64,000 bases of DNA from an uncultured Ruminococcus sp. GTDB taxonomy: Bacteria; Bacillota; Clostridia; Oscillospirales; Ruminococcaceae. Below are positions 1-8,641 of the stretch, piece by piece. Positions within the stretch are counted from its first letter, which is position 1. Each line of letters starts with the position of its first letter. The DNA is taken from assembly GCA_934435205.1 (NCBI GenBank), contig CAKSAK010000003.1, positions 310,001-374,000 of the forward strand. Reading direction: 5' to 3'. Under the pieces are notes generated by a model, which was not told where the DNA came from, did no database searches, and saw only the letters and a list, made by a program, of their open reading frames with translations. A program made the translations under genes and the position numbers.

Positions 1-671
1 GTTCCGCTTAAAATAAGGTCGGCAAAAAAGCTCAGCGTGAATATTATAAATATCGCCAATGACAAAACTATCTCACGTGACTTGAAAAACACCGCCGCAG
101 TTTTCGATATTTTTATCTGCTGATCCATTCGTTTTTCGTAACTGTCCGCAACAAAAACACCCACAAGCAACAGCACAAATATCGGCATAATATCTACCGC
201 CTGCAATTCAAGAAACTTCAAAAACGGCTCGTCATTTATCACCTGTGGAGTTGGAAATGCAGCGTAAAGTCGGCTGTTTTTAACAAGGTCGGTAGGGATA
301 TTAGCGTCTGTAAGACCCCTGCCTGTGCGAGCATAGCTTCTGATGCTTTCGACCGTGAAACAACTGCGAAGCTCGGTCTTATACTTGTTCACTGCGGCTG
401 TGATGTTATCATTATAACCGCTTGCGTAACTTCTCATCTCATATTCCGTTATGTATTCATCACATTGGTCAAGGGTCTTGTCTGCGGAATTTTCTATAAG
501 TTCGTTGTATATCTCCGCTGTTTCTTTGTTCATATATGCAAGGTTATTGGAAGCGTTAAAGCTCCGATACACAGCAAATTTAACGGAAGCTGAAAAAATT
601 ATCACTATGACAAAAAGCAGCCAGAATTTCTTTAAAAGCCGTGAAGTCTGATAACTATACATACTTTTCAT
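1..671 (-). CDS. ABC-2-type transporter permease, C-terminal part off the window
   Basis: Translating the minus strand from the ATG at 671 gives an open frame of about 223 residues that runs off the left edge. It begins MKSMYSYQTSRLLKKFW, has a membrane segment at about residues 15-35, a long polar stretch (about 36-155) expected outside the cell, then two more hydrophobic segments near the cut end. This is the layout of the neighbouring permease at 671-1870. The start overlaps the stop of that gene as TAATG, so translation is probably coupled. I read it as the second permease of an ABC exporter whose ATPase would lie beyond the edge. Substrate unknown. Confidence 0.7.
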   Translation of the reverse strand, partial: MKSMYSYQTSRLLKKFWLLFVIVIIFSASVKFAVYRSFNASNNLAYMNKETAEIYNELIENSADKTLDQCDEYITEYEMRSYASGYNDNITAAVNKYKTELRSCFTVESIRSYARTGRGLTDANIPTDLVKNSRLYAAFPTPQVINDEPFLKFLELQAVDIMPIFVLLLVGVFVADSYEKRMDQQIKISKTAAVFFKSREIVLSLAIFIIFTLSFFADLILSG

Positions 672-1870
672 TATCCCACCTGCCTTTCAGCAAGAAGATA
701 TGTCCCTGCGGCAAAAACTGCGGTCATGATGAATATGATAGCGAAATAAACAACGTATTCTCGTGTAGGTATTCCCCAAAAATTCATATAACCTGTGTCA
801 TTGAGCATATTGGTGTAATTGCCTGTTAAAATGTCAACGGCAGGATTGGAAAAGCTTGTGGTTTTCAGATATAATGGTACAAATATTGGCACAAGGCAGA
901 CCGCTCCTGCAAGTATGGTCTTTCTGCAAAGCATTGAAAGAAACATCACAATGCTTGCGGTGAAAAGTGCATAAACAAGCTTTGCGGCAAATACTGCAGC
1001 TATATATCCGCCAAAGCTCATATTTGCCGAGCTTAGTTCAAAACCGCTCAGATACTGCAAAGGCATACTAAGTTTGAAGCCGTTTGTATCGTAGATCAAA
1101 AGAGTTATAATATCCACAGTGTAAATTATCAAAACAAGAATTATCACCGCTACAAAACCAGTACAAAGCTTGAAAAGCGAGAACTTTCTCACACCCGTTT
1201 TGGTTATCCCAAAGCTTTTTATCCTGCCGCTTTGTATCTCCGATGAAAATATGCTGAAAAGAAGCAGATAAACACCGAATGGTATGAGTATTTCAGATGA
1301 CATATAATTTTCATAGCCGTCGGCTGCACGGGTGTCAATGATCTTATCAGATTTTTCAAGCGTCGTTATAACGGAATCATAGTCTTCTATAAGCTTGTTT
1401 GACAGCTTTAGAGAATACTCATCAGTAACGCCACGTCTTGCATTTCGGCTGTAACCTCGCACACGCTCGGAAATGAGCTTCAACGCATTTTGCTGGGAAT
1501 ATAGCTCTCCCTCAATAAGAGAAAACATACTGTCAAGCCCTGCGCCTGCTTGTGAATTTTTCTGAGAAAAATCTATTATCTTTTCCTCAAGCTCCGCAGG
1601 CAATTCAGCCTGCTTTACACCGCCTGTGTTGTGGTTATTCTGATAGTCGTTTATCTCGTTATTAAGAGCGTTTTGCTCGTCTGCAAGCTTTTGAGCGTCT
1701 TGGCTTACAGTTTCCGAGCCGCCTTTAAGATAGGTTATGTATTTTTCGCCATAAGCATAAGAAGGTCTGAGTACAGATATCAAAAAGGCGCAGGAAAGCA
1801 AAGCCAGCAATAAGCTTATAAAAGCTGACTTCGCCATATCTTTTCTTATCATAAATCTGAGAAGTTTCAA
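671..1870 (-). CDS. ABC-2-type transporter permease
   Basis: About 399 residues. One membrane segment near the N terminus (after MIRKDMAKSAF), a long extracytoplasmic region of roughly 150 residues rich in charged and helical sequence, then about five hydrophobic segments in the C-terminal half: the plan of an ABC-2 permease with a large loop after TM1. A TTG at 1870 has a GAGGTG ribosome binding site 7 nt upstream and is preferred; another in-frame TTG at 1885 overlaps that site. It sits 26 nt after 1897-3099 and overlaps the next permease, so the three look like one transcript. The transported substrate cannot be told from sequence. Confidence 0.75.
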   Translation of the reverse strand: MKLLRFMIRKDMAKSAFISLLLALLSCAFLISVLRPSYAYGEKYITYLKGGSETVSQDAQKLADEQNALNNEINDYQNNHNTGGVKQAELPAELEEKIIDFSQKNSQAGAGLDSMFSLIEGELYSQQNALKLISERVRGYSRNARRGVTDEYSLKLSNKLIEDYDSVITTLEKSDKIIDTRAADGYENYMSSEILIPFGVYLLLFSIFSSEIQSGRIKSFGITKTGVRKFSLFKLCTGFVAVIILVLIIYTVDIITLLIYDTNGFKLSMPLQYLSGFELSSANMSFGGYIAAVFAAKLVYALFTASIVMFLSMLCRKTILAGAVCLVPIFVPLYLKTTSFSNPAVDILTGNYTNMLNDTGYMNFWGIPTREYVVYFAIIFIMTAVFAAGTYLLAERQVG

Positions 1871-1896
1871 ATCGTCACACCTCAAATATCGAGCTC

Positions 1897-3099
1897 TTAC
1901 ATTTCTGACTGTATCTCTGCATATGTATCATAATCCCATTCGCCGTTTGAAATAAACTTGTGCAGTTTAAAATCTTTATCCACAAGATAAGCGGCTGTAT
2001 CAGCGTCGGGGTCATAGGTCGAAAGCAGAAAATAATCCTCACAGTTATTGAATATCGTCATATAGTCGATATACTCATAACCGTAAAAATACTTTTCATT
2101 GAGCTTAGCATCATCAATTATCTTCTGCGGTTTATTATCGTTATCAAGATAATAAAGCACATACTGATACATTTTGCCATTATCATTTGGCTCACGAACA
2201 AGCACTATCATAGTGTTATTGAAATACTGAAAATATCTTACAAAAGATTTGTCTTTAAAAGTGCAAACTATGTCACTTTTTCCGTTATCCTCATTATACC
2301 TATACAGCTTGTTTTCGCCATTAGAGTAATACACATCTCCGTCGGCAGGATAATACATATACGGCGTATTTTCGCTTATATCAGAGCCAACATCAATGCC
2401 TGTATCCTTGACATTCTGAGGAGCAGAAAGCGGAGCTATAAATAGGCGGACTGTATCCGTCTTAGGGCAAAGTCTTGTGAAATAAAGCTTGCCGTCGCTT
2501 ATATAATAGGTATTGGCTTTTGTTATCTCGCTTTTGTCAGAGCTTTTGATATCATATTTATACAGTGCATAGCCTGTGCTAAATCCGTTTTCGTCGGTCT
2601 CATCCTTTGTGTATTTGCCCTCAACAAAGTAGATATCTCCGTCTTTGTCCATAGACATACAGCCTATTACACTGCCTTTGGGAGCAGAATACACTTCTGT
2701 GACCTCACCGCTGTTGTAATCCACTGTGACAATACTGTAATCTTCTTTTTGAGTAGCAGAATCATACACCGACCTTACAGCGTATATAACGCCGTCATAT
2801 ATGGTATAGCAGGACAGGTTTGAATACTCTTGAAGCTTGACTTTTATCATTGCAAGAGAGTCAGATTCAATATCATATTCTGCAATGCCGTCATAGGTTT
2901 TGTAATACACAAAATTGTTTGCAAATGCAGTAGAAGAAGCTTCAGGACACAAAAGGTTTGTGGGAGAAGCAGAAAGTTCTTGCTGACCCTTTTCAGAAGA
3001 AACCGCATTATCTGATTTTGTGCCAAGGGAAACGAAAAGTGTAACTGCAACTGCGGCAATTATAAGTGCGGCTGCTGCGATAATAATTTTAGTTTTCAT
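1897..3099 (-). CDS. Membrane-anchored propeller-like protein (DUF5050/TolB-like), function unknown
   Basis: 400 residues. An uncleaved-looking N-terminal anchor (MKTKIIIAAAALIIAAVAV) is followed by a Ser-rich linker and then repeated short beta units of the type YYKTYDGIAEYDIESD, DGDIYFVEGKY, GDVYYSNGENKLYRYN. These repeats resemble DUF5050 or TolB-like beta-propeller proteins found on Firmicute cell surfaces; this is family resemblance, not a proven hit. It lies immediately upstream of two ABC permeases. Its own ribosome binding site is weak, and a truncated leader ORF stops 9 nt before the ATG, so translation may be coupled to that leader. Confidence 0.7.
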   Translation of the reverse strand: MKTKIIIAAAALIIAAVAVTLFVSLGTKSDNAVSSEKGQQELSASPTNLLCPEASSTAFANNFVYYKTYDGIAEYDIESDSLAMIKVKLQEYSNLSCYTIYDGVIYAVRSVYDSATQKEDYSIVTVDYNSGEVTEVYSAPKGSVIGCMSMDKDGDIYFVEGKYTKDETDENGFSTGYALYKYDIKSSDKSEITKANTYYISDGKLYFTRLCPKTDTVRLFIAPLSAPQNVKDTGIDVGSDISENTPYMYYPADGDVYYSNGENKLYRYNEDNGKSDIVCTFKDKSFVRYFQYFNNTMIVLVREPNDNGKMYQYVLYYLDNDNKPQKIIDDAKLNEKYFYGYEYIDYMTIFNNCEDYFLLSTYDPDADTAAYLVDKDFKLHKFISNGEWDYDTYAEIQSEM

Positions 3100-3108
3100 A
3101 ATTCACAC

Positions 3109-3210
3109 TCAAGTTCTATTATTGACTATCAACGGAAAGCGTTGTGCTGTAATTACCATGTACCTTACAGCAGCACCCATAGCTGAGATTCTCTTAACGA
3201 TCTTTTTCAT
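3109..3210 (-). pseudogene. Decapitated copy of the 8642-9073 secreted-protein gene
   Basis: The ATG at 3210 opens a 33-residue frame whose first 14 residues (MKKIVKRISAMGAA) match the signal-peptide start of the secreted protein at 8642-9073 (MKKIVKSIAAMGAA). After that the sequence is unrelated and stops at 3109. The DNA upstream is also shared with the other copy (see the repeat at 3167-3427). So the promoter, ribosome binding site (AAAGGACG) and first codons were duplicated and then joined to foreign sequence. The short ORF could now serve as a leader for the gene at 1897-3099. Confidence 0.75.
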
Positions 3211-3427
3211 ATTAAACGTCCTTTCTCAATATAAGTGTAATTGTCTTCAAGTTTTGTTGCAGAGTAATTTAATTTCATCATATCACACAATTATTGCAAC
3301 GGATAATTGTGCATAATAAATATTCACATCTTCATTGGACTCACCACATTTCTTCTTTGCATACAATAAACTTTTTTACGTCTACATTATATATAACAGT
3401 TGAAGTACCCGAAATGTGCAAATATTT
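3167..3427 (-). repeat. Duplicated promoter/leader region, copy A
   Basis: This segment matches 9030-9291 over its whole length. From about 3274 to 3427 I count five differences by eye in some 150 bases; the part nearer the start codon is more diverged, with small length changes. It carries the untranslated leader and first codons of a secreted-protein gene, and borders the transposase fragment. Confidence 0.85.
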
Positions 3428-3627
3428 GTTAACATCAACACGAAAGTTGAAATAGCCGTATATCGACCGTAATTGACAACATTGCAGCTCCCGCATTTAG
3501 TGCATATCTTTGTTTCAATTTTAGGCGAAACAACAAAAAGATAATCACACTCATCTGCATTTTCATGCAGTTCAAGTATATCAAATTCATCAAGACAAAG
3601 CATATTTTGGTTGTGGTTTATAAGCAT
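3382..3627 (-). pseudogene. ISL3-type transposase, N-terminal fragment
   Basis: An ORF with a good ribosome binding site (GAAAGGA) reads MLINHNQNMLCLDEFDILEL and then KICTKCGSCNVVNYGRY. The zinc-ribbon half CTKCGS followed by a basic patch is how ISL3-family transposases begin. The match stops after about 58 residues; the remaining 23 residues are read from the adjoining repeat sequence, and no catalytic DDE part follows. I take it as the scar of an insertion sequence. The family call is by motif only. Confidence 0.6.
3426..3457. repeat. Short dispersed motif (IS-end-like), copy 1
   Basis: A 32-bp block, read on the minus strand as GGCTATTTCAACTTT then CGTGTTGATGTTAACA, recurs at 10669-10700 in the same orientation with two or three changes. 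It lies exactly at the junction between the transposase fragment and the duplicated leader. The GGCTATTTCAAC end and its position suggest the terminus of an insertion sequence; that is inference. Confidence 0.5.
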
Positions 3628-3739
3628 ATTTTATCCTTTCATTACAAATTTTCTTGCAGAGGACAAAGCCTAATTACTGAAGATAAGAGGCAACTATCGT
3701 TCAGAGTAGACATCATTATCTCCACCTACTCAGTCTATG

Positions 3740-4378
3740 TCACCTTACCCCCTCAATAACCCCCTTATCCATTTCATGCACCGTGTCGCACAGCACAGAA
3801 ATATCCTCCGCTGAGTGTGAGCATATAAGAATAGTCTTGCCCTGCTGTTTGTATGAAAGCAGGTATTCACGCATTTCTTTTACGCCGTCCTTGTCAAGAC
3901 CGTTGAAAGGCTCGTCGAGAATGAGTATCTTCGGGTTTTCCATTATAGCCTGCGCCAAACCCAATCTCTGCCTCATACCAAGGCTGTATTTGCGAACGTG
4001 ACGTTTTAAGTCAGGGTCAAGTCCAACCTGTTTCATGCTGTTTCTTATCTCATCTTTGCCGATCTTGTTGTTCAGCCCAGCAAGAAGTTTAAGGTTTTTG
4101 TATCCACTGTAATATGGTATAAACCCAGGCGTTTCGATAATGATACCCATATCTTTCGGAAAGTCAACGTCCTTGCCCACCTGCTTGCCGTCAACTGTTA
4201 TCACGCCACTTGTGGGTTTGATAAAGCCGCATATGCACTTCATGAGCATTGTTTTGCCGCTGCCGTTTCGCCCGATAAGTCCGTGTATCCTGCCCTCCTC
4301 AAAGGACACGTTTATGTGCTTTAATATCTCCGTTTTGCCAAGAGTAAGGCATACGTCGTTTACATTGATGATATCCAT
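3740..4378 (-). CDS. ABC transporter ATP-binding protein
   Basis: 212 residues, a short single nucleotide-binding domain. Walker A is GRNGSGKT (about residue 37), signature YSLGMRQRLGLAQAI, Walker B ILILDEPFNGLD and the H-loop ICSHSAED, so it should hydrolyse ATP. The compact size and the GMRQRLG signature are typical of ATPases paired with ABC-2 permeases for peptide, lantibiotic or drug export. The ATG at 4378 follows a very G-rich ribosome binding site. It is the last gene after permeases 4397-5272 and 5280-6137. Confidence 0.92.
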   Translation of the reverse strand: MDIINVNDVCLTLGKTEILKHINVSFEEGRIHGLIGRNGSGKTMLMKCICGFIKPTSGVITVDGKQVGKDVDFPKDMGIIIETPGFIPYYSGYKNLKLLAGLNNKIGKDEIRNSMKQVGLDPDLKRHVRKYSLGMRQRLGLAQAIMENPKILILDEPFNGLDKDGVKEMREYLLSYKQQGKTILICSHSAEDISVLCDTVHEMDKGVIEGVR

Positions 4379-4396
4379 TTCGTCCCCCCTAATTCC

Positions 4397-5272
4397 CTAA
4401 CTTGCTATCTCAGCAACATTGTCGTAATTGAATTTTCTTATGGCGATAAAGCAAAACGCCAACAGCACCGCTATAAATATGGCAAGATAGCTGACCGAAA
4501 AACTCATTGGCATAACAGGCTCTCGGAAGTATTTTGTGTAGTGCAGCCATATTATGCTGTTTGCCATTGGCATTGTCCACATAAGCGTGGTCTTTATGGA
4601 GCAGAACGCCGTGCCTAATGATATCACCGCTCCGCAAAGGACAAAGCCTACAGTCTTGTGTTTCACAAGTGAAAAGCTCAGCAAGATAAGCCCTATTATC
4701 ATAAGGTATGCGAACACGAGCAGGTAGCTTTGCACTGCGGCTGAAAATACTGTGAGCTGATTGTAGAGATTTTCAGGGAGAAGCTGCACACCGAAATTGC
4801 CCGAATGTTCAGGAAAGCGTGAAGCGAACTTTGTCGCCACGTTGCTCCAGCCGTTGTACCAAAAACCGTCTGAAAGCATTGGAAGCACTGCGCCCAAGAA
4901 TATCACTGCAAGATAAGATAAAGCCATAAAAATGAGCTTCAAAAGCTGTCCGAACAGCCAGTTCAGCCTGCCCACACGCATTATGTAGAAAACTGTGTTA
5001 GTGTCTATCTTCGGAAAATCTGCGATAAGTGTGAGAAAAACCAGCGGTATGATAAGAAGTATCGCACCTGAATTAGCTATGGCGATAAAAGGCTCAAGAA
5101 TGTTAAGCGGTTCGCCCATAAACTCGGCGTTTGATTTAAGAGGCTCTATAGCAAAGCTGTAAATGAAGATAAGAAGCACGCCCAGTATTATCATTCGTGC
5201 GTCGCATATCCACTTTATGAACTCCGCTCTTGCACAGAAAAAGCTTTGTTTAAGGCTGAAATTTTTCATCAT
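4397..5272 (-). CDS. ABC transporter permease
   Basis: 291 residues with about six hydrophobic segments (for example MIILGVLLIFIYSFAIEP, GAILLIIPLVFLTLIA, LSYLAVIFLGAVLP, YLLVFAYLMIIGLILLSF). It has the ABC-2 layout, with a polar loop after TM1 and no ATPase motif. Its ribosome binding site (GGGGGTG) lies in the last codons of the preceding permease. It is 18 nt upstream of the ATPase gene, so these form the membrane half of one exporter. Substrate unknown. Confidence 0.82.
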   Translation of the reverse strand: MMKNFSLKQSFFCARAEFIKWICDARMIILGVLLIFIYSFAIEPLKSNAEFMGEPLNILEPFIAIANSGAILLIIPLVFLTLIADFPKIDTNTVFYIMRVGRLNWLFGQLLKLIFMALSYLAVIFLGAVLPMLSDGFWYNGWSNVATKFASRFPEHSGNFGVQLLPENLYNQLTVFSAAVQSYLLVFAYLMIIGLILLSFSLVKHKTVGFVLCGAVISLGTAFCSIKTTLMWTMPMANSIIWLHYTKYFREPVMPMSFSVSYLAIFIAVLLAFCFIAIRKFNYDNVAEIAS

Positions 5273-5279
5273 AGCTGAC

Positions 5280-6137
5280 CTACACCCCCTTGTCCTTGTG
5301 CAAATTCATCACCATAATAAATCCCAGCAGGGCAACGATCGCCCCCGAACAGTTCACCGCAGTTATCCACTTTGCACTTCTGTCAAAGCTTTGTATATAT
5401 AGAAAATTCGTCACAGAACTTGGATAAAAGGCGTTTGCTCTGTCAAAATCGAAGTTATCGTTAAAAAGATTTGCGTCTATTATCCTGTTTAGCATTGTGG
5501 TGAGTACATAGTTCAGCATAAAGGGCAGGCAGGTGATGATATATGGATTCTTGCAGAATGAGCTTAGGAAGAATGCAGGCAGAGTTGAAACTGCACCATA
5601 TGCGAAAGCTACCGCAAGCATTTTGATTATGGTTTTACCTGTGCTGTCTTGCATTATATACTGAAGCTGGTCGGCTGATACGTCAAACTGAGAAAGTGGT
5701 TGAAAAAGCACTGCACAGGCTATGCCGTAAACAGCTATACCAAGCATAACGGCAAGTCCGCCCGAGATAAGTGCGGATATAAATTTTGAAAGATAATATC
5801 TTAGCTTGCCTGTGCGGGATATGGTGAAACGCATCAGTCCGTTATTTCGCTCGGCGCAGAAAGACACCATAAAGGGGAATGCCACGACAATAGGCAAAAA
5901 CATTGTGATATATCCCGAAAGTCCGTTTCTGAAAACCAGCACTGATGACAGCATCGGGTCGGTGCGGAGGATATTTTTATCGAGAGTGAAAAGTGACTCG
6001 AACACCGAATATGTTTTCTCCGTGGCAAGGTCTGTATAGGCTGAGGCGGTGAAAGCAAGCACTGTTGTGAGCAGCACCGCACCTGCAAAGCCTATGTTTA
6101 TTATGCTTTTGTTCAGGTCACAACGCAAAACTTTCAT
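5280..6137 (-). CDS. ABC transporter permease
   Basis: 285 residues. An N-terminal membrane segment (IGFAGAVLLTTVLAFTASAY), an outside loop, then MFLPIVVAFPFMVSFCAE followed by ERNNGLMRFTISRTGK, the RNNG...R..SR.G..YYLSKF pattern common in ABC-2 permeases. Five or six segments in all. The ribosome binding site (AAAGGAG) is formed by the last codons of the lipoprotein gene 6143-7315, only 5 nt away, so lipoprotein, two permeases and ATPase are co-translated as a unit. Confidence 0.85.
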   Translation of the reverse strand: MKVLRCDLNKSIINIGFAGAVLLTTVLAFTASAYTDLATEKTYSVFESLFTLDKNILRTDPMLSSVLVFRNGLSGYITMFLPIVVAFPFMVSFCAERNNGLMRFTISRTGKLRYYLSKFISALISGGLAVMLGIAVYGIACAVLFQPLSQFDVSADQLQYIMQDSTGKTIIKMLAVAFAYGAVSTLPAFFLSSFCKNPYIITCLPFMLNYVLTTMLNRIIDANLFNDNFDFDRANAFYPSSVTNFLYIQSFDRSAKWITAVNCSGAIVALLGFIMVMNLHKDKGV

Positions 6138-6142
6138 TATTG

Positions 6143-7315
6143 TTAGACTCCTTTTTGATTATTAACAAAAGAAACGTTCATATTGTTACAATTTATGGTC
6201 GCATAAATTTCCTTGTTCGGAGTTTCGTCAAAGTAAAACACCCAGCATGGAACAGCTTCATATATGTCATACGAGCAGTAAGTTGCCCAGGGAGCTTTTT
6301 CACGGTCTGTTTCTTCATCTCCTGTGCTTTTCTCAATATTACTTTTTTTAATCATACAGTATTCAATAGCTATACGCTTGACGTTCAACTTCATATTTGT
6401 TGCTAAAGTATCACTTAAACATTTAGCGGCAGAAACAGGATCGGATGTACTCGTCAATTCACCATCGATTTTATATTCTTCAAAGTAGGAGTTCGTGACA
6501 AAATTATTGACCTCGTTTCCGCAGATATATGCGAAAGCGCAGGACACAATCATATTTTCGTCAATGCTATCATAGCCTGCATATTCCAAAATATTTACGT
6601 CAGATACGGACTGAGTATAATTTGCCATATAAAAATAGCCGTCCGAACATTCATACAAGCTTATTCTCGATACTGACAGATCATTGGGATAATTGCAGAA
6701 ATTTGTAAAATCATCAGCAAAATCCTGTGCTAACTTTACAGCCTCAGGCACAGATAGCTCTCCTTCACTGCCAACAAGCTTATATTTTTCTGAGCTTTCC
6801 ACAGCTTCGGAGTATGGAAACGTCTTGACGAATTCGGATTCATTGTAATATTTTTGCACATCAAAAACCTTTTGATACGAAAAAAATCCGGTACATCCGA
6901 TCGACAATTGCAGACCCTTTTCTTTATCCTCATAGCTCGGACCTGTTGGGTAAGTAGTATCGTCATTCGTAATATTTGCTTCATTGAAATCTTCATCATA
7001 ATGTGTGAATATTTCCTTGTAATTATCCTCAAAACCTGTAGGACATATAAAATCTCCTGTTTTTATCTTCTGCGGAATATCTATATCAAGGATATCACTG
7101 AAATTCATATTGTCACATTCAAGCTTTTTAAGTTCATCTATATACTCCGATTTCTTTTTACTCATTTCATCCAGCGAAGTGAGAGCATATCCCTGAGTCG
7201 CAGTGTTTTCATTTTTTGATCCTTTCTTAACACTTTCAGGTGTCTCTGCACAAGATGACAAGAATAACAGCGACAGGCATAAAATCGTACTTGTTATTTT
7301 TAAATGCAGCTTCAT
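6143..7315 (-). CDS. Lipoprotein of unknown function, related to 7447-8568
   Basis: 390 residues from the ATG at 7315, which has AAAGGAG 8 nt upstream. The signal peptide ends in the lipobox LFLSSC, so the mature protein should be lipid-anchored outside the membrane. The rest is soluble. A block around SVPEAVKLAQDFADDF, followed by a pattern of beta strands, parallels SISEAIEKSAEFSEGL in the next gene upstream; the two look like distant paralogues. Its tight linkage to the ABC exporter suggests a partner or substrate-handling role, or self-protection. No family recognised. Confidence 0.75.
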   Translation of the reverse strand: MKLHLKITSTILCLSLLFLSSCAETPESVKKGSKNENTATQGYALTSLDEMSKKKSEYIDELKKLECDNMNFSDILDIDIPQKIKTGDFICPTGFEDNYKEIFTHYDEDFNEANITNDDTTYPTGPSYEDKEKGLQLSIGCTGFFSYQKVFDVQKYYNESEFVKTFPYSEAVESSEKYKLVGSEGELSVPEAVKLAQDFADDFTNFCNYPNDLSVSRISLYECSDGYFYMANYTQSVSDVNILEYAGYDSIDENMIVSCAFAYICGNEVNNFVTNSYFEEYKIDGELTSTSDPVSAAKCLSDTLATNMKLNVKRIAIEYCMIKKSNIEKSTGDEETDREKAPWATYCSYDIYEAVPCWVFYFDETPNKEIYATINCNNMNVSFVNNQKGV

Positions 7316-7346
7316 TTTGTTGCTCCTTTGATTTCTTATAATACAA

Positions 7347-7392
7347 GGCAATACCGCACAAAGACCGCTTGACATAGTTATGCGGTATCGCC
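7347..7392 (-). terminator. Stem-loop between the two lipoprotein genes
   Basis: Arms GGCAATACCGCA (7347-7358) and TGCGGTATCGCC (7381-7392) pair with one mismatch around a 22-nt loop. It lies after the stop of 7447-8568 and before the ribosome binding site of 6143-7315. The T-run in the minus direction is poor, so it may be a partial terminator or an mRNA-stability element within the operon. Confidence 0.5.
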
Positions 7393-7446
7393 TTAAATTT
7401 TTATGCTGTTATCCATACTTTATCAACTCCGATCTATATTGTAAAA

Positions 7447-8568
7447 TTACAAATTTATATCACCGCTGCTTTGTGAATAAAACGAAAAATCACCCGTTTC
7501 ACAATCTACCAAAGCATAGTATAATTTTTCCTCAGTAGGGTTATAGAGTGAGACTGTCCACATGGGAGTACTTGAATATACGCCCGTTTCGGGGTCCACC
7601 CAGTATATCTTATTCTCAAGTCCTATGTAATCCACCTCGTAATTGGAATTATCACTTAAATTGTCATCAATATATCTAAGCGCAGAATATGGTGTTATAA
7701 CCTTGTCAATATTTTCTTTTTCATATTTGCAAAATACATTTTCATTATTTCTAAAACAGCCTATACCGGACGCAGAATTTATAAGCACTGTGTATCCAAC
7801 TGGATTTGCATTTATTTTGCTCAATCGACCTGTGAACACATCATTGACAGAAGATTCCCTGCCCTCAAAGCCGCTGTTAGCTGCTCTCAACGGCACTCCA
7901 TTGTCCTGCTGCACCATATCTATTCTGAACGCATAAGTATCGTTTATTTTCTCAACTCTGATCTCAAAAGGCGATATTTGTGGGTAGCCATATTTTTTTA
8001 GCCCCTCTGAAAACTCAGCACTTTTTTCTATTGCCTCACTTATGGACATTTCGCAGTCTTTAAGCTTATATTTCTCATCATCAAAGGTGTTACAGCAATA
8101 ATATCGTTTTACTGTAATATTTTCATTAGTTAGAAAAAAAGCCTCTGCATCTTCGTCTTTGATCCATACTATTGAGCCACCGTCATAATCAGTAAAATAA
8201 GGGTAATCATTATTAGCATTCAATTGATGATATTCACCCATTTCATCTTTACCAATAACTACATTATCAAGATCTACCGAACTTCCATTCATATAATCTA
8301 CCAGGTTCTGTTCTTCATTAAACAGAAAACCGTCCGACGGCTTATATGACGTTCTGCTAACTGAACTCACATCAGATATCCTTACACTGTCACGGATAGT
8401 AAAATGATCATACTCCAATTTGAGGGCTTTTGAATATGTATCTGTTATTTCACTTACAGGAACATATTCAAAATCAAATTCACTGAATTTTACATTATTG
8501 GTTTTGTTTGAACACGCTGAAAGCACAATGCACGCCGCAACAATCCAAATACAAATCTTTTTCATCAT
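7447..8568 (-). CDS. Lipoprotein of unknown function
   Basis: 373 residues. Signal peptide MMKKICIWIVAACIVLSAC with lipobox VLSAC. The mature part is a soluble mixed alpha/beta protein whose layout (SISEAIEKSAEFSEGL, then GYPQISPFEIRVEKI, later ITPYSALRYIDDNL and a C-terminal block with WTVSLYNPTEEKLYYALVDCETGD) parallels the lipoprotein 6143-7315. The C-terminal block recalls PepSY-like or DUF-type extracellular sensor domains, but I cannot assign it. Lies between the secreted protein and the ABC exporter. Confidence 0.75.
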   Translation of the reverse strand: MMKKICIWIVAACIVLSACSNKTNNVKFSEFDFEYVPVSEITDTYSKALKLEYDHFTIRDSVRISDVSSVSRTSYKPSDGFLFNEEQNLVDYMNGSSVDLDNVVIGKDEMGEYHQLNANNDYPYFTDYDGGSIVWIKDEDAEAFFLTNENITVKRYYCCNTFDDEKYKLKDCEMSISEAIEKSAEFSEGLKKYGYPQISPFEIRVEKINDTYAFRIDMVQQDNGVPLRAANSGFEGRESSVNDVFTGRLSKINANPVGYTVLINSASGIGCFRNNENVFCKYEKENIDKVITPYSALRYIDDNLSDNSNYEVDYIGLENKIYWVDPETGVYSSTPMWTVSLYNPTEEKLYYALVDCETGDFSFYSQSSGDINL

Positions 8569-8587
8569 AATTTATCCTCTAAAGTAA

Positions 8588-8628
8588 GAGCCGCTCGTCA
8601 TTACCAGCAAGATAATCCGCAGCGGCTC
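8588..8628 (-). terminator. Stem-loop after the secreted-protein gene
   Basis: Perfect 8-bp arms GAGCCGCT (8588-8595) and AGCGGCTC (8621-8628) with a 25-nt loop, just downstream of the stop of 8642-9073. No strong T-run follows in the minus direction, so it may attenuate rather than stop transcription into the lipoprotein genes, making the secreted protein the most abundant product. Confidence 0.55.
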
Positions 8629-8641
8629 AAAATACTATTCT

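Noticed and set aside
1960..2445. 161-codon open frame on the plus strand
   Set aside because: Antisense to the propeller-like gene; Ile-rich shadow with no start signal.
2847..3059. 70-codon Leu-rich ORF on the minus strand
   Set aside because: Out-of-frame overlap within the start of the propeller-like gene.
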